Shown here in pieces: positions 7,612 to 10,969 of a DNA stretch of 10,969 nt. The notes beneath the pieces were generated by a model. That model saw nothing but the letters and a program-made list of their open reading frames with translations. It had not been told where the DNA came from and ran no database searches. Position 1 is the first letter of the stretch; every line of letters begins with the position of its first letter. Both the position numbers and the translations under genes were made by a program. This stretch comes from an uncultured bacterium (GTDB taxonomy: Bacteria > CAIJMQ01). The stretch lies in the NCBI GenBank assembly GCA_903821905.1, contig CAIJMQ010000099.1, positions 1 through 10,969 of the forward strand. Reading direction: 5' to 3'.

Positions 7612-9007
7612 AATTTTGGTCAAAGTAGCTATAGGATTACTTTTGATAGGAATTTTTGGTTTACCTGTCTATTCCTCAACCATAGAAGAAGAACTACAGA
7701 AATTAAAAGCAGCAGGAATACCGACAACTGTAGAAGAACTTAACTTGCCAGAAATCCCAGATGCAGAAAATGGAGCTTTGGTTTATAAAGAAGCCTTTAA
7801 TCTCATATATTCTTTATCCGAACAATACAAAGAAATATTCGATTATTTTCCATACGAAGGTAGAGTAGTATCAAAATGGGAAGACGTTCCCGAAGAAAAG
7901 AAACAGGAAGTGATTGAACTAATTCTTCACAATCCTGACTTCGCTAAAATGTATCAATTACTTGAAAAAGCTTCTAAGATGAAGTGCATATTTATAAAAA
8001 AAGAAGATTACCAAAATCCCTCAAGACAACTCACTCACCTTAACCAACTAAGATATTGCGCTCGTATTTTAGCTGCTAAGGCAAAAATAGAAAAAGAACA
8101 GGGGGAAATGGATAAAGCATTAAACACTTGCTTGACTACTTTGCGGATAGGTGACTCTTTGTCTAATGAACCCACTCTTATATCTCAACTGGTCAGAATT
8201 GCAATGGATGGTATCGCCCTAAATAGCTTAGAGGAGGTAATATCAGGAGAGATAACAGAGGGAAAAAGTAATGATTCATATCAATCTCTCCTAAAGGAGA
8301 CCCAAACAGAAAGAAAAACTAATATAACTAACTTTGCATTAAAAGGAGAGCTTGTTTGCGGAAATCTGCCATTTTTTTCTCGATATAAGAAATTAGGAGA
8401 AAAAGTATTTGAGTTGACAGAGGAAGAGAAGAAGACGGAAGAATTGCAGGGGGCAGATTTTGTAAAGCAAATAAAAGATGAAAAACAAGAACTCAAAAAT
8501 ATCTACTTAAACAGCGGCTGTAAGACTCCAGAAGAATTCTTCGAAAAACAAGAGATTTCTTTTTTAAGAACAGTACTGATAGTAATACCTTTAACCGAAA
8601 AACCTTACTGGCAAGTAAATAAAGAACTCGAGAAAATAGATAAAGACATCAAAAATCTACCGGATAACGAAATCTTTTCCAAAAGTACGCTTCCTGCTAT
8701 TGTTAGGGTCTATATGCTTGAAGCGCGCACTGATGCTCAGTTAGGAGCAGCAGAAATTGCAATAGCCAACAAAATATACAAGACAAAACACGGGGAATAT
8801 GTAGAATCCCTTAGTCAGCTCTCTCCCGAGATTCTTCCTACAACTCCTTTAGACCCATTCACTGGAAAAGATTATATCTATAAGAAAAAAGAAAAAGGTT
8901 TTATTGTTTACAGTTTAGGAGAAAATCTAAAAGATGACGGAGGCATTTCCCAGAAACAAACCGGCTGGAAAGGGGATTATGATATTGTCTGGGAATGTAG
9001 TTTTTGA
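7604..9007 (+). CDS. Exported protein of unknown function with pseudopilin-like C-terminus
   Basis: A 467-residue protein beginning with a signal peptide: MNK, a hydrophobic run (~7-20, VAIGLLLIGIFGLP) and a likely cleavage near VYS-S (~24-25). The mature part is charged and largely helical. Residues ~135-215 (YCARILAAKAKIEKEQGEMD... then LRIGDSLSNEPTLISQLVRI) look like paired helices and resemble a style I recall in Planctomycetota-type secreted proteins. From ~375 it changes: a helix (AAEIAIANKIYKTKHGEYVE), then LPTTPLDPFTGKDYIYKKKE, then GFIVYSLGENLKDDGG and DIVWE, much like the C-terminal sheet and loop of GspG-type pseudopilins, although the N-terminus is not a prepilin leader. It has a strong Shine-Dalgarno inside nfnA, overlaps nfnA by 8 nt and nfnB by 4 nt, so it is truly embedded in the nfn operon. 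No enzymatic motif recognised. Confidence 0.8.
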   Translation: MNKILVKVAIGLLLIGIFGLPVYSSTIEEELQKLKAAGIPTTVEELNLPEIPDAENGALVYKEAFNLIYSLSEQYKEIFDYFPYEGRVVSKWEDVPEEKKQEVIELILHNPDFAKMYQLLEKASKMKCIFIKKEDYQNPSRQLTHLNQLRYCARILAAKAKIEKEQGEMDKALNTCLTTLRIGDSLSNEPTLISQLVRIAMDGIALNSLEEVISGEITEGKSNDSYQSLLKETQTERKTNITNFALKGELVCGNLPFFSRYKKLGEKVFELTEEEKKTEELQGADFVKQIKDEKQELKNIYLNSGCKTPEEFFEKQEISFLRTVLIVIPLTEKPYWQVNKELEKIDKDIKNLPDNEIFSKSTLPAIVRVYMLEARTDAQLGAAEIAIANKIYKTKHGEYVESLSQLSPEILPTTPLDPFTGKDYIYKKKEKGFIVYSLGENLKDDGGISQKQTGWKGDYDIVWECSF

Positions 9008-10398
9008 AAGATAATCTTGTAACAATGAACAAAAGACCCGTAAAAGAAAGAATAAAAGATTTTGAAGAGGTTGCTTTGGGCTTTAGCAAAGAAGAAGCAA
9101 TAGCTGAAGCAAAGAGATGTCTTCAATGTAAAAAACCTCTCTGTATTAACGGATGTCCCGTCCAGATAAATATTCCTAAATTTATAAAAGAAATTGCTGA
9201 AAGTAAATTTAGTGATGCTATAAAAACATTGAAGGAAACCAACAGTTTACCCGGAATCTGCGGAAGAGTATGCCCCCAAGAAAGTCAATGTGAGATGTTC
9301 TGTATACTCGGTAAAAAAGGAAAACCCATAGATATCGGAACACTTGAAAGATTTGCTTCAGATTGGGAGATTCAAAGTCAAAAGTCAAAAGTCAAAAGTC
9401 AAAAATTAGAAACACAAAAACCGATAAAAATGGCTGTTGTCGGTTCGGGTCCTGCAGGTTTAACCTGTGCGGGTGAACTGGCTAAAATGGGTTATGAGGT
9501 AACAATATTCGAAAGCTTGCATAAACCCGGCGGGGTTCTAAGATATGGCATACCCGAATTCCGTATGCCTCGTGATGTTCTTGATAGGGAAATCCAATAC
9601 GTTAAAGATTTGGGAGTCCAGATAAGATGCGATGTCTTAATTGGAAGAACTTACACCGTAGATGAACTCTTCGAACAAGGCTATAAAGCAATATTCATCG
9701 GCAGTGGTGCAGGCTATCCACAGTTCTTGAATATAGAAGGAGAGAATGCGAATGGCGTATATTCTGCGAACGAATTCCTTACTCGTGCTAATCTAATGAA
9801 AGCACACGATAAAAATTATCATACTCCAATAAAAATCGGGAAAAGAGTCGGTGTCATAGGCGGAGGAAATGTTGCAATGGATGCGGCAAGAGTAGCGCTT
9901 AGATTGGGGGCAGAAGAAGTATATTTAATCTATCGCCGCACTGAAAAGGAAATGCCCGCACGAGAAGAAGAAAAAGAAAACGCAAAAGAAGAAGGTATAC
10001 AATTCAAAATTCTCACACAGCCCATCAAAATAAAAACAGATGTTCAGGGCTGGGTAAAAGAACTTGAATGCTTGCAAATGGAGCTTGGAGAACCGGATGA
10101 ATCAGGCAGGAGAAGACCTGTACCAATAGAGGGTTCCAATTTTTCTATTCCTTTAGATACAATTGTCATAGCAATAGGCCAAACTCCAAATCCACTAATC
10201 CCGTCATATACCCCAAATTTAAAAACAGAAAAAAAAGGCACAATAGTCATAGACGAAAACGGAGCCACATCCATTGAAGGAGTGTTTGCAGGAGGCGATA
10301 TAGTAACCGGCGCTGCAACAGTTATAGAAGCAATGGGAGCAGGAAGAAAAGCAGCAAAAGCGATGGATGAATACGTAAGAAATAAAGTCAAAAGGTAA
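9004..10398 (+). CDS. nfnB: NfnB: large subunit of NADH-dependent reduced ferredoxin:NADP+ oxidoreductase (GltD/SudA-like)
   Basis: FAD, NADP(H) and two [4Fe-4S]-cluster subunit that pairs with NfnA; related to the glutamate synthase small subunit. The 464 residues include the N-terminal Cys region CLQCKKPLCINGC (Cys39, 42, 47, 51) and ICGRVCPQESQCEMFC (Cys86, 90, 96, 100), the FAD dinucleotide fold VVGSGPAGLTCAGELA (145-160), PGGVLRYGIPEFRMP, the NADPH fold VGVIGGGNVAMDAARVALRL (282-301) with YRRTEKEMPAR, and the closing FAD motif GVFAGGDIVTGAATVIEAMG (426-445). The TTG at 9004 overlaps the preceding stop (TTGA) and gives LVTMNKRPVKERIKDF, lining up in length with the VPMREQ...VRxxNF start I remember for homologues; ATG 9025 is the alternative. 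A Lys/Ser/Gln-rich linker (124-139) is encoded by a repeat. A separate glutamate synthase role is less likely given nfnA. Confidence 0.92.
   Translation: MKDNLVTMNKRPVKERIKDFEEVALGFSKEEAIAEAKRCLQCKKPLCINGCPVQINIPKFIKEIAESKFSDAIKTLKETNSLPGICGRVCPQESQCEMFCILGKKGKPIDIGTLERFASDWEIQSQKSKVKSQKLETQKPIKMAVVGSGPAGLTCAGELAKMGYEVTIFESLHKPGGVLRYGIPEFRMPRDVLDREIQYVKDLGVQIRCDVLIGRTYTVDELFEQGYKAIFIGSGAGYPQFLNIEGENANGVYSANEFLTRANLMKAHDKNYHTPIKIGKRVGVIGGGNVAMDAARVALRLGAEEVYLIYRRTEKEMPAREEEKENAKEEGIQFKILTQPIKIKTDVQGWVKELECLQMELGEPDESGRRRPVPIEGSNFSIPLDTIVIAIGQTPNPLIPSYTPNLKTEKKGTIVIDENGATSIEGVFAGGDIVTGAATVIEAMGAGRKAAKAMDEYVRNKVKR
9374..9401 (+). repeat. Four tandem AAAGTCA heptamers within nfnB
   Basis: Four perfect, uninterrupted copies of the 7-bp unit AAAGTCA. 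Because 28 nt is not a multiple of three, the unit is read in shifting frames and gives QSQKSKVKSQK, a low-complexity basic stretch exactly between the iron-sulfur region and the FAD fold of NfnB. Confidence 0.9.
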
Positions 10399-10438
10399 AA
10401 GGCAAAAGGTAAAATTACAAAGCAAAATTCAAAATTGA
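10384..10438 (+). repeat. Degenerate heptamer tract across the nfnB stop codon
   Basis: AAAGTCA, AAAGGTA, AAAGGCA and AAAGGTA start at 10384, 10391, 10398 and 10405, exactly 7 nt apart; less regular units follow (AAATTAC, AAAGCA, AAATTCA, AAATTGA). The nfnB TAA (10396-10398) sits inside the second/third unit. Same unit family as the tract at 9374-9401. Confidence 0.75.
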
Positions 10439-10459
10439 TGATAGGTTCTGGAGTAATAT

Positions 10460-10882
10460 ATGACACAGAGATTCAGAGACGAAGATATGAAAAAAGCTGA
10501 AAAGGCTTTAATTTCACTAGAAAGTGATTATGAAAAACTTCTTAGCAAAATTTTTAAGATAAAAAATGTTTTTAAAAATAAAAGAGCTAATGAATATCTA
10601 CTCCATGGTATTGCACGTCGATTAGGCATTATTAAACGTTGTATTGAGAATATTTATTCTATATTTCCTTTAAAGAGAGAAAGATTATTAAGTAGAAACG
10701 AGTTAACTGATATTGTAATCAACTTACATGCTTTTCTTGTAAATACTTTTGGGCTTTTGGATAACATTACCATTTTTACCAATTCAATGGACAATACTGA
10801 GATTGGTTTGCCTGCCCTTTGTTGCCGTGTTATCAGGCTGTGCGATAAGCGTATTGTCCGTATTAACCAGGGGATTTATTGA
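10460..10882 (+). CDS. Small helical protein, unknown function, C-terminus possibly replaced
   Basis: A 140-residue ORF with GGAG (10450-10453) 6 nt before its ATG. Residues ~1-101 are a run of amphipathic helices: KKAEKALISLESDYEKLLSK, then EYLLHGIARRLGIIKRCIEN, then IYSIFPLKRERLLSRNELTD and IVINLHAFLVNTFGLLDN. This resembles a HEPN-like hypothetical family I recall, with (R)RLxIxxRCxENxFxxxP...INxHAFxxNxFGxxDN, whose members continue with an aromatic AWxWV-type segment and are longer. Here, after LLDN (~10760), the sequence turns into a Cys-rich, non-helical tail (GLPALCCRVIRLCDKRIVRI) that does not match, so the gene may be truncated or fused to unrelated DNA. No catalytic motif is clear. 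It lies beyond the repeat tract and may not belong to the nfn operon. Confidence 0.55.
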   Translation: MTQRFRDEDMKKAEKALISLESDYEKLLSKIFKIKNVFKNKRANEYLLHGIARRLGIIKRCIENIYSIFPLKRERLLSRNELTDIVINLHAFLVNTFGLLDNITIFTNSMDNTEIGLPALCCRVIRLCDKRIVRINQGIY

Positions 10883-10923
10883 TTGGCTAACATTAAGTGT
10901 AACAATACCTCAGGAATTATTAG

Positions 10924-10969
10924 ATGGGCAAGAAAAGACTCAGTAGACTCGATGTGAAATCTGCTATAT
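10924..10969 (+). CDS. Possible start of a further gene, cut by the window end
   Basis: ATG at 10924 follows an in-frame stop (TAG, 10921-10923) and has AGGA (10912-10915) 8 nt upstream. The 15 complete codons read MGKKRLSRLDVKSAI and remain open to the window edge. The basic, hydrophilic start is plausible for a small cytoplasmic or DNA/RNA-binding protein, but there is far too little to identify it. Confidence 0.35.
   Translation, partial: MGKKRLSRLDVKSAI

Noticed and set aside
10749-10946. Hydrophobic 65-codon ORF overlapping the end of the 10460-10882 gene
   Set aside because: It has no good ribosome binding site and no recognised family, and its hydrophobicity can arise from a T-rich shadow frame. 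Kept only as a hint of a possible frameshift near 10760.

Overview
The window looks like a piece of an AT-rich chromosome from an anaerobic bacterium, probably an uncultivated lineage. The evidence is the ferredoxin/NADP(H) enzyme pair NfnAB, salvage rather than synthesis of biotin, standard bacterial housekeeping genes, and a secreted protein of a style I associate with Planctomycetota/Omnitrophota-like genomes. That placement is inference. All convincing genes lie on the + strand, packed tightly with short gaps or start/stop overlaps. I see no tRNA or rRNA genes, CRISPR array or insertion sequence.

Layout. (1) Positions 1-346 hold the 3' end of a tail-fibre/surface-repeat type protein (frame 1, ends 192) and an overlapping small ORF in frame 2 (to 346). 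The two may be one gene split by a frameshift. (2) Positions 387-5230 are a co-directional housekeeping run: ligA (NAD+-dependent DNA ligase), lepB (signal peptidase I), bioY (biotin ECF transporter S component) and cysS (cysteinyl-tRNA synthetase). (3) A clear extended -10 promoter (5286-5315) and a strong ribosome binding site precede a small DUF4321 membrane protein (5349-5624), which is followed at once by an imperfect hairpin. (4) Positions 5699-10398 are a four-gene overlapping operon: a BioD-like/DRTGG-domain protein, nfnA, a secreted protein of unknown function, and nfnB. All three junctions overlap (ATGA, 8 nt, TTGA), so the genes are very likely translated in a coupled way. (5) After a degenerate 7-bp repeat tract come a small helical protein (10460-10882) and the first codons of another possible gene running off the end.

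Most interesting points. The signal peptidase carries a rubredoxin-like CxxC...CPLCG domain between its catalytic Ser and Lys segments, which by topology should face outside the membrane. The two subunits of the bifurcating Nfn enzyme are separated by a gene for an exported protein. The heptamer AAAGTCA recurs in the NfnB interdomain linker and again across the nfnB stop codon.

How the genes may work together: NfnA and NfnB form the flavin-based enzyme linking NADH, NADPH and ferredoxin. The DRTGG protein is tied to them by a 4-nt overlap and may be a nucleotide-binding sensor or regulator, but no function can be read from sequence alone. The other genes (DNA joining, signal-peptide cleavage, biotin uptake, Cys-tRNA charging) share a neighbourhood rather than a pathway.
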